64,000 bases of DNA from Mogibacterium sp. Its GTDB lineage: Bacteria > Bacillota > Clostridia > Peptostreptococcales > Anaerovoracaceae. Positions within the stretch are counted from its first letter, which is position 1. Each line of letters opens with the position of its first letter. The notes under the pieces are model-generated. The model ran no database searches. It was not told where the DNA came from and saw only the letters and a program-made list of their open reading frames with translations. This document shows, piece by piece, positions 54,817 to 62,531 of the stretch. The position numbers were made by a program, and so were the translations under genes. Where the stretch lies: the NCBI GenBank assembly GCA_017512145.1, contig JAFWHB010000028.1, positions 124,001 to 188,000 of the forward strand. Reading direction: 5' to 3'.

Positions 54817-56817
54817 TTGGAAATTATCAGAGCTAATCATTCAGGCTTTTGTTTTGGGGTGGACAGAGCGATCAATCTGGCCTTCACTGAGGCCGGCAAG
54901 AAGGAGAGGACAGGCAGACTGCTGACCTGCGGTCACCTGATCCACAATTCTGCTGTTGTAAACAAGCTTGAATCTGAGGGTGTTAAACTCATTGAGTCTC
55001 TGGCTGAGGCTGAGACAGGCGATACTGTTATCGTCAGATCTCACGGCGAGCCTAAGGAATTCTATGAGGAGGCAGAGTCAAAGGGAATACATCTTGTAGA
55101 CACAACTTGTGTATTCGTCAAGAAGATTCACGACATAGTCGAGAAGGCACATCTGTCGGGACAGCCGGTCGTCGTAATAGGCGACAGGAATCATCAGGAA
55201 GTAATCGCTACTAACGGCTGGTGCGGCTATGAGGCAACTGTTATCGGCAGCACAGACGAGGCAGAAGAGTGCGCTGACAGACTTAAGGACAGCAGACCTG
55301 TCGTAGTATGCCAGACAACTATCAAGGCAGAACTTCTTAGAGACATTCTGGATGTTTTCGACAGACACGGAATAACCTATGATATCCGCAACACTATTTG
55401 TAATGCGACAAGAGACAGGCAGGAGAGCTGCCGTGAACTCGCTCGCAGGGTAGATATGATGGTCGTAGTAGGAGACCATCACAGCTCTAATTCGCATAAG
55501 TTATATGAAATTGCAAAAAATAACTGCAAAAATACAATATTTATTGAAAATGCGTCCAATTTTTTGTTGAATGACATTTCAAAATATAATACAATAGGTC
55601 TAATAGCGGGCGCATCGACGCCCGAGTGGATTATCAAGGAGGTTATTTCTAGTATGAGCGAAAATGTCACTAAGAATATGGAACAGAATCCTATGATGGA
55701 TTTCATGGATGACATTGAGAAATCTTTACGTTTGCCAAAGCCAGGCGATATCATCGAGGGTAAGGTTGATCAGGTTATGGACGATGCAGTTATCGTTAAC
55801 ATGGGCTGCAAGAAGGACGGAATCCTGAGAGCTGACGAAGTAGTACTTGAAGAGGGACAGAAGCTGTCCGACGTATTCAAGGAAGGCGATGACATCCAGG
55901 CTAAGGTCATCAAATCTGACGAAGGCGAAGGCGGAATCCTTCTTTCAAAGAAGAGACTCGTTGCTGTTGAGAATTACACAGAGCTCGAAGAGGCAATGGA
56001 GAACAAGGATGTAATCAATGTTAAGCTTGTAAGAGCCGTTAACGGCGGTGTTATCGCAGCTTACAAGGAGATCACAGGATTCATCCCAATGTCACAGCTT
56101 TCAGACAGATATGTTGAGAACGCTGATGAGTTCCTCGGACAGAATGTAGATGTAAGAGTTATCAGAGTTGATACCAAGCGCAACAGAGCAGTTTTCTCTC
56201 GCAAAGTAGTACTAGTTGAAGAGAAGCGTAAGGCAGTAGCAGAAATCTGGAGCAACCTGAATGTCGGCGACGTCGTTGAAGGTAAGGTAATGAGATTCAC
56301 TGACTACGGCGCATTCGTAGATATCGGTGGTGTTGATGGTCTTCTCCACATCTCAGAGATTTCCTGGGGCAAGCTCAAGCACCCTGAAGAAGTTCTCAAG
56401 ATCGGCGACATCATCAATGTTAAGATTCTCTCACTCAATGAAGAGAAGGGCAAGATCTCACTCGGACTCAAGCAGACTCAGCCTGAACCTTGGACTCTCG
56501 TTGGAGACAAGTATCAGGTAGGCGATGTACTTGACGGTAAGGTTGTACAGACCAAGGAGTATGGTGCATTCGTTGAGCTCGAAGCAGGACTTGACGGACT
56601 TGTTCACATCTCAGAGATCGCTAACAAGAGAGTTGAGAACGTAAGTGATGAACTCAAGGTCGGCGAGACAGTTAAGGTCAAGATCATGGAGATCGACCCT
56701 GACAAGAGAAGAATCAGCCTGAGCATCAAGGCAGCTCTTCCTGAGGAAGAGGCAGCTGAGGCTCCTGCAGAAGAACCAGCTGAGGAAGCTGCAGAAGAAG
56801 CAAAGGACGAAGAATAA
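54817..56817 (+). CDS. ispH: IspH-ribosomal protein S1 fusion
   Basis: A 666-residue bifunctional protein. Residues 1-285 are IspH, the [4Fe-4S] reductase of HMBPP in the non-mevalonate isoprenoid pathway: C12 in GFCFGV, C in TTCVFV (about residue 95) and C in NTICNATRDRQ (about residue 193). After a Met/Asn-rich linker, about residues 305-645 hold four S1 RNA-binding repeats (such as GDVVEGKVMRFTDYGAFVDIGG and GDVLDGKVVQTKEYGAFVEL), then an acidic Glu/Ala tail. The start is TTG at 54817 with AGGGAG ten bases before it. This fusion is known in Clostridia; S1 assists translation initiation. Confidence 0.95.
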   Translation: MEIIRANHSGFCFGVDRAINLAFTEAGKKERTGRLLTCGHLIHNSAVVNKLESEGVKLIESLAEAETGDTVIVRSHGEPKEFYEEAESKGIHLVDTTCVFVKKIHDIVEKAHLSGQPVVVIGDRNHQEVIATNGWCGYEATVIGSTDEAEECADRLKDSRPVVVCQTTIKAELLRDILDVFDRHGITYDIRNTICNATRDRQESCRELARRVDMMVVVGDHHSSNSHKLYEIAKNNCKNTIFIENASNFLLNDISKYNTIGLIAGASTPEWIIKEVISSMSENVTKNMEQNPMMDFMDDIEKSLRLPKPGDIIEGKVDQVMDDAVIVNMGCKKDGILRADEVVLEEGQKLSDVFKEGDDIQAKVIKSDEGEGGILLSKKRLVAVENYTELEEAMENKDVINVKLVRAVNGGVIAAYKEITGFIPMSQLSDRYVENADEFLGQNVDVRVIRVDTKRNRAVFSRKVVLVEEKRKAVAEIWSNLNVGDVVEGKVMRFTDYGAFVDIGGVDGLLHISEISWGKLKHPEEVLKIGDIINVKILSLNEEKGKISLGLKQTQPEPWTLVGDKYQVGDVLDGKVVQTKEYGAFVELEAGLDGLVHISEIANKRVENVSDELKVGETVKVKIMEIDPDKRRISLSIKAALPEEEAAEAPAEEPAEEAAEEAKDEE

Positions 56818-56840
56818 TCAGATTCCATATTACAATTAAG

Positions 56841-56875
56841 GCCGGGTCTTTTTCTGACCCGGCTTTATCATTTTC
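56841..56875 (+). terminator. intrinsic terminator after the IspH-S1 gene
   Basis: GCCGGGTC pairs with GACCCGGC around a 7-base T-rich loop, then TTTATCATTTT. Confidence 0.85.
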
Positions 56876-56912
56876 AGGAACTCAATAATAGTATTTAGCA
56901 GAAGGAAAGAAC

Positions 56913-58280
56913 ATGGACTTCAGATTCAGACGAGCAATAATAACAGGCAAGGCCGGCGCCAGGATCATAAGTATCATAGATAAGAACAGAGGGACTACCT
57001 GGGCCGGAAGGACGGCACTTGGGATAGATCCTGATTTCTTCAGTGGTTTGAGTGGAATAGATCCATCCAGAGTCCTGTTCGTGACCGGAACCAATGGCAA
57101 ATCAACCCTTACAGCACTGATAAGCCATATTCTTGCTTCAAAGGGCTTTAATGTCCTCACTAATTCCGGAGGTGCTAACATGACCTCAGGAGTTGCTTCT
57201 GCCCTTGTAAAGGGTGCAGATATGTCGGGCAGGATTAATGCTGACTACTGCATTTTTGAAGTAGACGAAAGATATCTTCACGAGATAAGACAATATGTTT
57301 CGTGTGACAATTTGCTGGTTTCCAATCTTGAAAAAGATCAGGCCCAGCGTAATGGAGACCCGGACTTTATATACAGGAAGATAGCCGGAGTGCTGGATGA
57401 ATTCAGAATGAACGTCTTTCTTAATGGTGACGAGCCAAGATCATGCGCTCTTGCAGATCATTCGGATCATACAGTATTCTACGCGGCACAGCGCCATAAC
57501 AGGGCATTTCGCAAGGATGATACCTTCGTCACTTTGCCATGCCCACACTGCAGATCGCGCATAAGATTTGCCTATCACAATAATGACGGAGTGGGCAGAT
57601 TCAAATGCGACAAATGCGGCTATACCAACAATAACGGAAGAGATAAGGCGGATTATTTACTCAAGGATGCGGACTTTGATAAGAAGACATTTGTTATCAA
57701 TGATCTGACTTTCCCGATGCCTTATGATGAGCCGTATATGCTCTATAATTACGCAGCAGCAGTAGCGGTATGCAAGGAATTTGCCGGCATCACCGAAGAA
57801 GAGTCGGCAGCTGCTATTGCCACATTCACTGTCCCTGAGGGAAGAATAGTGAATATTGAGTATAAAGGCCTGAACATGAAGTATTTCATGTTCAAGCAGG
57901 AGAACCCTGAGACACTTCAGAATTTCATCAATGCTGCGGCAGCGGATCCTGATGAAAAGGTCATCATACTGGGATTTGGCGTTGTAGACACATTCGACCC
58001 GCACTATATCAATTCGTTCTATGCGTTTGAGTGCGATTACTCTGCGCTGGCAGAATCCAATCTCAGGAAAATACTCGTAGTGACAGACACTTCCGCTTAT
58101 GATGCAGCTAACTGCCTCATCTACGGCGGAATCGATCCTTCTGTTATCGAGGTGATACCGACAAATGATCCTGAGAAGATACTCGATGCAGCTATGGGCT
58201 TGGATTGTGGCAATATTTATCTTACTGTCAACATGACGACATTCAAACAGATCCGCAAATTCGCAGAGAAGAACAGATAA
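56913..58280 (+). CDS. MurT-like Mur ligase (copy 1)
   Basis: In characterised systems MurT with GatD amidates the D-Glu of lipid II. This 455-residue protein keeps the Mur ligase P-loop GTNGKST (59-65), EVDERYL, and the MurT zinc ribbon (C210, C213, C232, C235). Two family motifs are changed: the RDQLDRYGE segment reads KDQAQRNGD (141-149) and the KNPAGFN segment reads QENPETLQ near residue 330. The DNxxADGxDxSW-type region of DUF1727 is replaced by GVVDTFDPHYINSF. Both changes recur in copy 2, so this is a subfamily rather than decay. GGAAAG precedes the ATG; the GatD-like gene follows. Substrate uncertain. Confidence 0.8.
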   Translation: MDFRFRRAIITGKAGARIISIIDKNRGTTWAGRTALGIDPDFFSGLSGIDPSRVLFVTGTNGKSTLTALISHILASKGFNVLTNSGGANMTSGVASALVKGADMSGRINADYCIFEVDERYLHEIRQYVSCDNLLVSNLEKDQAQRNGDPDFIYRKIAGVLDEFRMNVFLNGDEPRSCALADHSDHTVFYAAQRHNRAFRKDDTFVTLPCPHCRSRIRFAYHNNDGVGRFKCDKCGYTNNNGRDKADYLLKDADFDKKTFVINDLTFPMPYDEPYMLYNYAAAVAVCKEFAGITEEESAAAIATFTVPEGRIVNIEYKGLNMKYFMFKQENPETLQNFINAAAADPDEKVIILGFGVVDTFDPHYINSFYAFECDYSALAESNLRKILVVTDTSAYDAANCLIYGGIDPSVIEVIPTNDPEKILDAAMGLDCGNIYLTVNMTTFKQIRKFAEKNR

Positions 58281-58303
58281 TCGATCAAAGAAAGGTGACA
58301 GAC

Positions 58304-59080
58304 ATGTCAGAAAGAAAGTTAGAAATAGCTTGGATGTACCCGGATACTCTTTATCTTCATGGCGAGAGAGGCAATATAATGGCTCTTGTCCGCTATGCGA
58401 TGGAGCTTGGCATGACTCCGCATGTAAAGAGAATAGATCTCGGAACCAGGGATTTCGATCCGCTTGACTATGACATCTTATTCTTCGGACCTGGTGAGAT
58501 TTCGTCTTTCAGCAGCATTATCAGTGATATTTCCAGATACAGACATACTTTGGCAGAATACATAGCTTCGGGTAAAGTCCTCATTGCGACCGGCACAACA
58601 GTAACGATGTTCGGAGAGAAAATCGTACGCCTTGGCGATACTGAGGGGGCTGAAGGCGAAGTGATAGACGGGCTTTGCATCATTCCTGCAATGGCATACG
58701 AGAGAGATTATGTATACGGGAATGATCTATATACACGTGCTGAATACAATGGTTATTCGATGGAACTTGTCGGAAACCAGATCCAGATGGCCGATTATGG
58801 GTACAGCGAGAATGAGCAGTACAGAAGATTCGGAACTGTTATATACGGAAGGGGCAATAATGGCAGCGATGGCATAGATGGCGCCGTCCTGGTGAACTCT
58901 GTCTTTACCGGAATGCTTGGCCCGGTCCTCGTCAATAATCCATGGCTCACGGTCAGACTGCTTCAGACTGCAGCATCTGTGGGCGGGATCAGGACCAGTT
59001 CAGAACCCCTCAGATTCAATCTTGAACAGAAGTCATTAAAGCTCAAAAAACAGTTCATAGAATCAAAAAATACTGTATAA
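58304..59080 (+). CDS. GatD-like protein without glutaminase dyad (copy 1)
   Basis: Class I glutamine amidotransferase fold (CobB/CobQ-like GATase), 258 residues, partner of MurT. Family landmarks are present: WMYPDTLYLHGERGN (10-24), DYDILFFGPGEI, and the C-terminal YGRGNNGSDG. The nucleophile segment, normally ICGGYQ, reads ATGTTVT (95-101) with Gly97 where Cys is expected, and the LHGP histidine segment reads MLGP with Leu for His. It should not release ammonia from glutamine. The frame is open and full length, so decay is unlikely. An earlier in-frame start exists at 58205 inside copy-1 MurT, but AAAGGTG before 58304 fixes this start. Confidence 0.8.
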   Translation: MSERKLEIAWMYPDTLYLHGERGNIMALVRYAMELGMTPHVKRIDLGTRDFDPLDYDILFFGPGEISSFSSIISDISRYRHTLAEYIASGKVLIATGTTVTMFGEKIVRLGDTEGAEGEVIDGLCIIPAMAYERDYVYGNDLYTRAEYNGYSMELVGNQIQMADYGYSENEQYRRFGTVIYGRGNNGSDGIDGAVLVNSVFTGMLGPVLVNNPWLTVRLLQTAASVGGIRTSSEPLRFNLEQKSLKLKKQFIESKNTV

Positions 59081-59113
59081 TGTGATTATCAATGAAAGGA
59101 ACAATAGATGTAG

Positions 59114-60448
59114 ATGAGATTTTATTTTGCTTTGTGGATAGCCAAGCTGTCCCTTGCTCTGATCAATATAGTAGCTAAGGGGAGAGGTACTAATCTCCCA
59201 GGCCAGATAGCCCTTCGCATAGATCCGCTTTTTGTCAAGCATATGAAAGGTGTCGATCCTGCTAAGGCTGTTTTTGTTACTGGAACTAATGGCAAGAGTA
59301 CTACAGTCAATCTGCTACACCATGTATTCACCAGCAGCGGAAGAACTGTCTGTGCCAATCTTGATGGCGCCAACATGCTGACCGGCGTAGCGACTGCTCT
59401 TATCAAGGATTCGGGCATGTCCGGCAGGATCCGATCCCAGTATGTGATCATGGAGACTGATGAGAGATATCTCAGATTCATACGCAAGCAGCTGCCTGCC
59501 AGACAGCTCATTATCACTAACATCCAGAAGGACCAGACCCAGCGTAATGGTGAGCCTGGCGTAATAATGGGCAAGATAGCTGAGGCTCTTGGTGATGATC
59601 TTACCGTATTTGTAAACCAGGATGAGCCAAGATCTTTCGCACTAGGTGATAAGGCAGGAAGAGCAGTAAGCTATGCAGTTAAAGAGAACAGCAAGTCTTA
59701 TCATAAGGAGGCTGATTTCTTCTCGGTTACTATGCCTTGCGCAAGATGTCATGAGCCTATTATTTTCCGTGCGCACAACATTGAGAATATAGGTCCTTTT
59801 GTATGTCCTTCCTGCGGATACGGAGGGGAGCATGAGGCTGACTATACTGTAGATACAGTAGATTATGAGGGCCACAGCTTCACATCAGCCGGCAAAGAAT
59901 ACAGATTCAATTTCAGTACACCTTACTTCCTGTACTGCTATATTTCCGTACTTGCCGCATCTAAGGAGATGGGCCTGACTGATGAGGAGATAAGCAGGGG
60001 ATTTGAGTCTTTCTCTGATCTCAGAGGACGTCTTGCTACCAAGACTATCGCGGGTAAGACACTCCACTACATCAAGATGAAACAAGAGAATCCTGAGACC
60101 ATACAGTCATCTCTCAATCTTGTAGGCGAAGACAAGGAAGACAAGATCTTCCTGTTCGGACTTGACGAGACTCTTGACTACTTCCCGCCATTTACCAACA
60201 CACTGGCGCTCTTTGACGTTGACTTCCGTCCGGTACTGAGATCAGGACTTAGTCACTTTGTCTGCATGTCAAAGGCTATCGGCCGCATGGCTGCTGTAAG
60301 AATGTTATACGATGGATTTGACCCGGAGCATATGACAGTACTGCCTTCCGGATATGAAGAGGATATAGTGCCGGCACTGACACCGCTTGATGATCAGCCG
60401 GTTTACCTCGTCGAAGAAATCCCATATTATAAGAAACCTAAGAAATAA
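59114..60448 (+). CDS. MurT-like Mur ligase (copy 2)
   Basis: A 444-residue paralogue of the protein at 56913. P-loop GTNGKST (57-63), METDERYL and the zinc ribbon (C209, C212, C231, C234) are intact. It shares the altered motifs KDQTQRNGE (139-147) and MKQENPETIQ with copy 1, and its DUF1727 end (LDETLDYFPPFTNTLALFDVDF region) is also unlike standard MurT. AAAGGA lies 13 bases before the ATG, a long spacing. The stop TAA shares its last A with the ATG of the second GatD-like gene, so the two are tightly coupled. Confidence 0.8.
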   Translation: MRFYFALWIAKLSLALINIVAKGRGTNLPGQIALRIDPLFVKHMKGVDPAKAVFVTGTNGKSTTVNLLHHVFTSSGRTVCANLDGANMLTGVATALIKDSGMSGRIRSQYVIMETDERYLRFIRKQLPARQLIITNIQKDQTQRNGEPGVIMGKIAEALGDDLTVFVNQDEPRSFALGDKAGRAVSYAVKENSKSYHKEADFFSVTMPCARCHEPIIFRAHNIENIGPFVCPSCGYGGEHEADYTVDTVDYEGHSFTSAGKEYRFNFSTPYFLYCYISVLAASKEMGLTDEEISRGFESFSDLRGRLATKTIAGKTLHYIKMKQENPETIQSSLNLVGEDKEDKIFLFGLDETLDYFPPFTNTLALFDVDFRPVLRSGLSHFVCMSKAIGRMAAVRMLYDGFDPEHMTVLPSGYEEDIVPALTPLDDQPVYLVEEIPYYKKPKK

Positions 60449-61296
60449 TGAACAATACTATATTCAACGAAATTCGAAATAACACCAAGGGCCATGATGC
60501 GGTCCTTAGTAATGTCCGGGCTCTCGGACTGCCTGATTCTGCAAGAGCTCTCCATATCCTCTGGATGTACCCTGATGTACTCAATGTCTTCGGAGGCAGG
60601 GGAGATCTTATGGCGCTCATGAGAGTGAGCTGCAGCATGGGCCTTCCGGCTGAGATGAAGAGGCTTGATTCTCTCTCAGCTGAGATACCATTCGACTGGG
60701 CGGATATTATATATTTTGCCAGCGGAGATCTTACCTGCATGGAGGATATTCTGGCCGCTCTTGAGGATGACCGTGATTCCTTCCGCACATTTGCAGAGAA
60801 GGGCGGCATGGTCGCAGCAGTCAGCAGCAGCGGTGCTATTCTGGCGAAGGAATTCATCAAATCAGACGGAACAGCTGTCAAAGGTCTCGGTCTTCTGGAT
60901 ATGACCATGAAGGAAAGAGACAAGGTTCACGGAGATGACCTGTGGTTCAGAACTGAAGACGGCATGGAAGTTGCCGGTAATCAGATACAGCTTCTCGATG
61001 TAGAACTCGGAGCAGGACAGCAGCCACTTGGCAGCGTGATCTATGGCCGCGGTAATAACGGAGACGGCAGAGAGGGAGCACGCAGCGGTAATGTGATCTA
61101 TACAGGCTGCGTTGGCCCTGTTATGGTCAGGAATCCATGGTTTGCAGCCAGGCTTCTTGAAGATGCGGCCAAGGCAGCCGGCATCACACCTGCAGGCGGA
61201 TCCTTTGAACTTCCGGATGAAGAGATCGAGCAGGAACTCATATCTTCTGAAGAAGCCAGAGAATTCATCCGTTCTAAGATTGGAGGCACCAGATGA
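60448..61296 (+). CDS. GatD-like protein without glutaminase dyad (copy 2)
   Basis: A 282-residue GatD-like protein with a 35-residue N-terminal extension absent from copy 1. Landmarks are WMYPDVLNVFGGRGD (39-53) and YGRGNNGDG with VRNPWF near the end. The nucleophile segment reads VSSSGA (125-130) with Ser126 where Cys is expected, and the histidine segment reads CVGP with Val for His. The GGGQD segment is ASGDL. It is fully open. The stop overlaps the ATP-grasp start by four bases. Losses of the same two residues in both copies argue for a non-glutaminase role such as a structural or substrate-holding subunit. Confidence 0.8.
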   Translation: MNNTIFNEIRNNTKGHDAVLSNVRALGLPDSARALHILWMYPDVLNVFGGRGDLMALMRVSCSMGLPAEMKRLDSLSAEIPFDWADIIYFASGDLTCMEDILAALEDDRDSFRTFAEKGGMVAAVSSSGAILAKEFIKSDGTAVKGLGLLDMTMKERDKVHGDDLWFRTEDGMEVAGNQIQLLDVELGAGQQPLGSVIYGRGNNGDGREGARSGNVIYTGCVGPVMVRNPWFAARLLEDAAKAAGITPAGGSFELPDEEIEQELISSEEAREFIRSKIGGTR

Positions 61297-62507
61297 AGCC
61301 AGTAAGAAAACTTCTCCCTGTCCTGATAGGCGGGGATTTTGCTGCATACAGCCAGGCAAGGACCTTCCATGAGGCTTATGGAGTCAGTTCACTTGCTGTA
61401 ACAACAGCCGGCAATGTTCTGAACACAAGGACGAGCATCCTTAATACCATAGTTGAACCAGAGCTGACAGATCCTGCAGTTTTCCGCAGGAGAATGAAGG
61501 AGATAGCTGATAGCTATCCTGATTCAGACAAGCTTGTTCTCGGTTGCCGTGACTGGCAGGTGAGAATGGTCATAGAGAATAAGCCTGCTCTTGAGGAGAT
61601 GGGATTCATCGTACCGTATATTGATGTTGAGCTTCTTGATCAGCTGGTGCTCAAAGAACATTTTTATGAACTTTGTGACAAATATGGGGTTGCGTATCCT
61701 AAGACTTTTGTCTATGATTTCAAGAATAAGAAAGATCCGGTTCTTGACTTTGACTATCCGGTAATAGCCAAGCCTTCAAACAGCGCGGCATATTACAATA
61801 CCAGCTTTGAAGGCCAGAAGAAGGTCTATAAGGTGGGTTCAAGAGAGGAACTTCTTGAGCTTCTGGACCGTGTCGGAAGATCAGATTATTCCGACAAATT
61901 CCTTATCCAGGAATTCGTTCCGGGCGATGACACCGGAATGCATCTTCTGACATGCTACTGTGACAAGAGCGGCAAAGTGCGTCTTGCAGCAGCAGGACAT
62001 ACAATGATGGAAGACCATGAAGAGAATTCCATCGGTAATCCTGTCGCGATCCTCTCCGAGGTACTTGATGAAGAAGTCACAGCGAGTGCCGTCAGGATGC
62101 TCGAGGCTATAGGCTATAATGGCTTTGCCAACTTTGACATCAAATACGATCCGAGGGACGGAGTGTATAAGTTCTTCGAGATCAACACACGTCTCGGCAG
62201 CAGCAGCTATTATGTGACCGGGGCCGGATATAATACAGCCGAGTATTATGTAAAGGAATGGGTCCTCGGAGAGAAATTCGATGGATGCATCATCGCTGAC
62301 AGGCCGCATCTGTATTCCAAAATACCTCAGTCCATCATCAATGCTTATGTAAGAGATGATGATCTCAAGGCTCAGGTGGCAGAGCAATACAGAGCACACA
62401 GAGTCAGCAATCCGATAGATTATAAGGCTGACCGCAATTTACTGCATCATATGTATGTCAGATTATTTATGTATAGACAGAAGAAGAGGTTCGAGACTTA
62501 TCTGTAA
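61293..62507 (+). CDS. ATP-grasp ligase, D-aspartate-ligase/carboxylate-amine ligase-like
   Basis: A 404-residue ATP-grasp enzyme that should join a carboxylate to an amine through an acyl phosphate. The N-terminal segment VLIGGDFAAYSQARTFHEAYG, the nucleotide-site DYPVIAKPSNSAAYY and FLIQEFVPGDDTGMH, and the metal-site FFEINTRLGSSSYY are visible. The form resembles D-aspartate ligases that extend peptidoglycan cross-bridges. It is translationally coupled to the second GatD-like gene, so it probably acts on the same substrate or product. The amine and acid partners are unknown. Confidence 0.82.
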   Translation: MKPVRKLLPVLIGGDFAAYSQARTFHEAYGVSSLAVTTAGNVLNTRTSILNTIVEPELTDPAVFRRRMKEIADSYPDSDKLVLGCRDWQVRMVIENKPALEEMGFIVPYIDVELLDQLVLKEHFYELCDKYGVAYPKTFVYDFKNKKDPVLDFDYPVIAKPSNSAAYYNTSFEGQKKVYKVGSREELLELLDRVGRSDYSDKFLIQEFVPGDDTGMHLLTCYCDKSGKVRLAAAGHTMMEDHEENSIGNPVAILSEVLDEEVTASAVRMLEAIGYNGFANFDIKYDPRDGVYKFFEINTRLGSSSYYVTGAGYNTAEYYVKEWVLGEKFDGCIIADRPHLYSKIPQSIINAYVRDDDLKAQVAEQYRAHRVSNPIDYKADRNLLHHMYVRLFMYRQKKRFETYL

Positions 62508-62531
62508 GTAGATTTATAAGGGGGAGATCTG

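Noticed and set aside
58304..61296. GatD active-site loss explained as sequencing error or pseudogene
   Set aside because: Both genes are full length and open, the changes span several residues, and neighbouring motifs are intact and shared.
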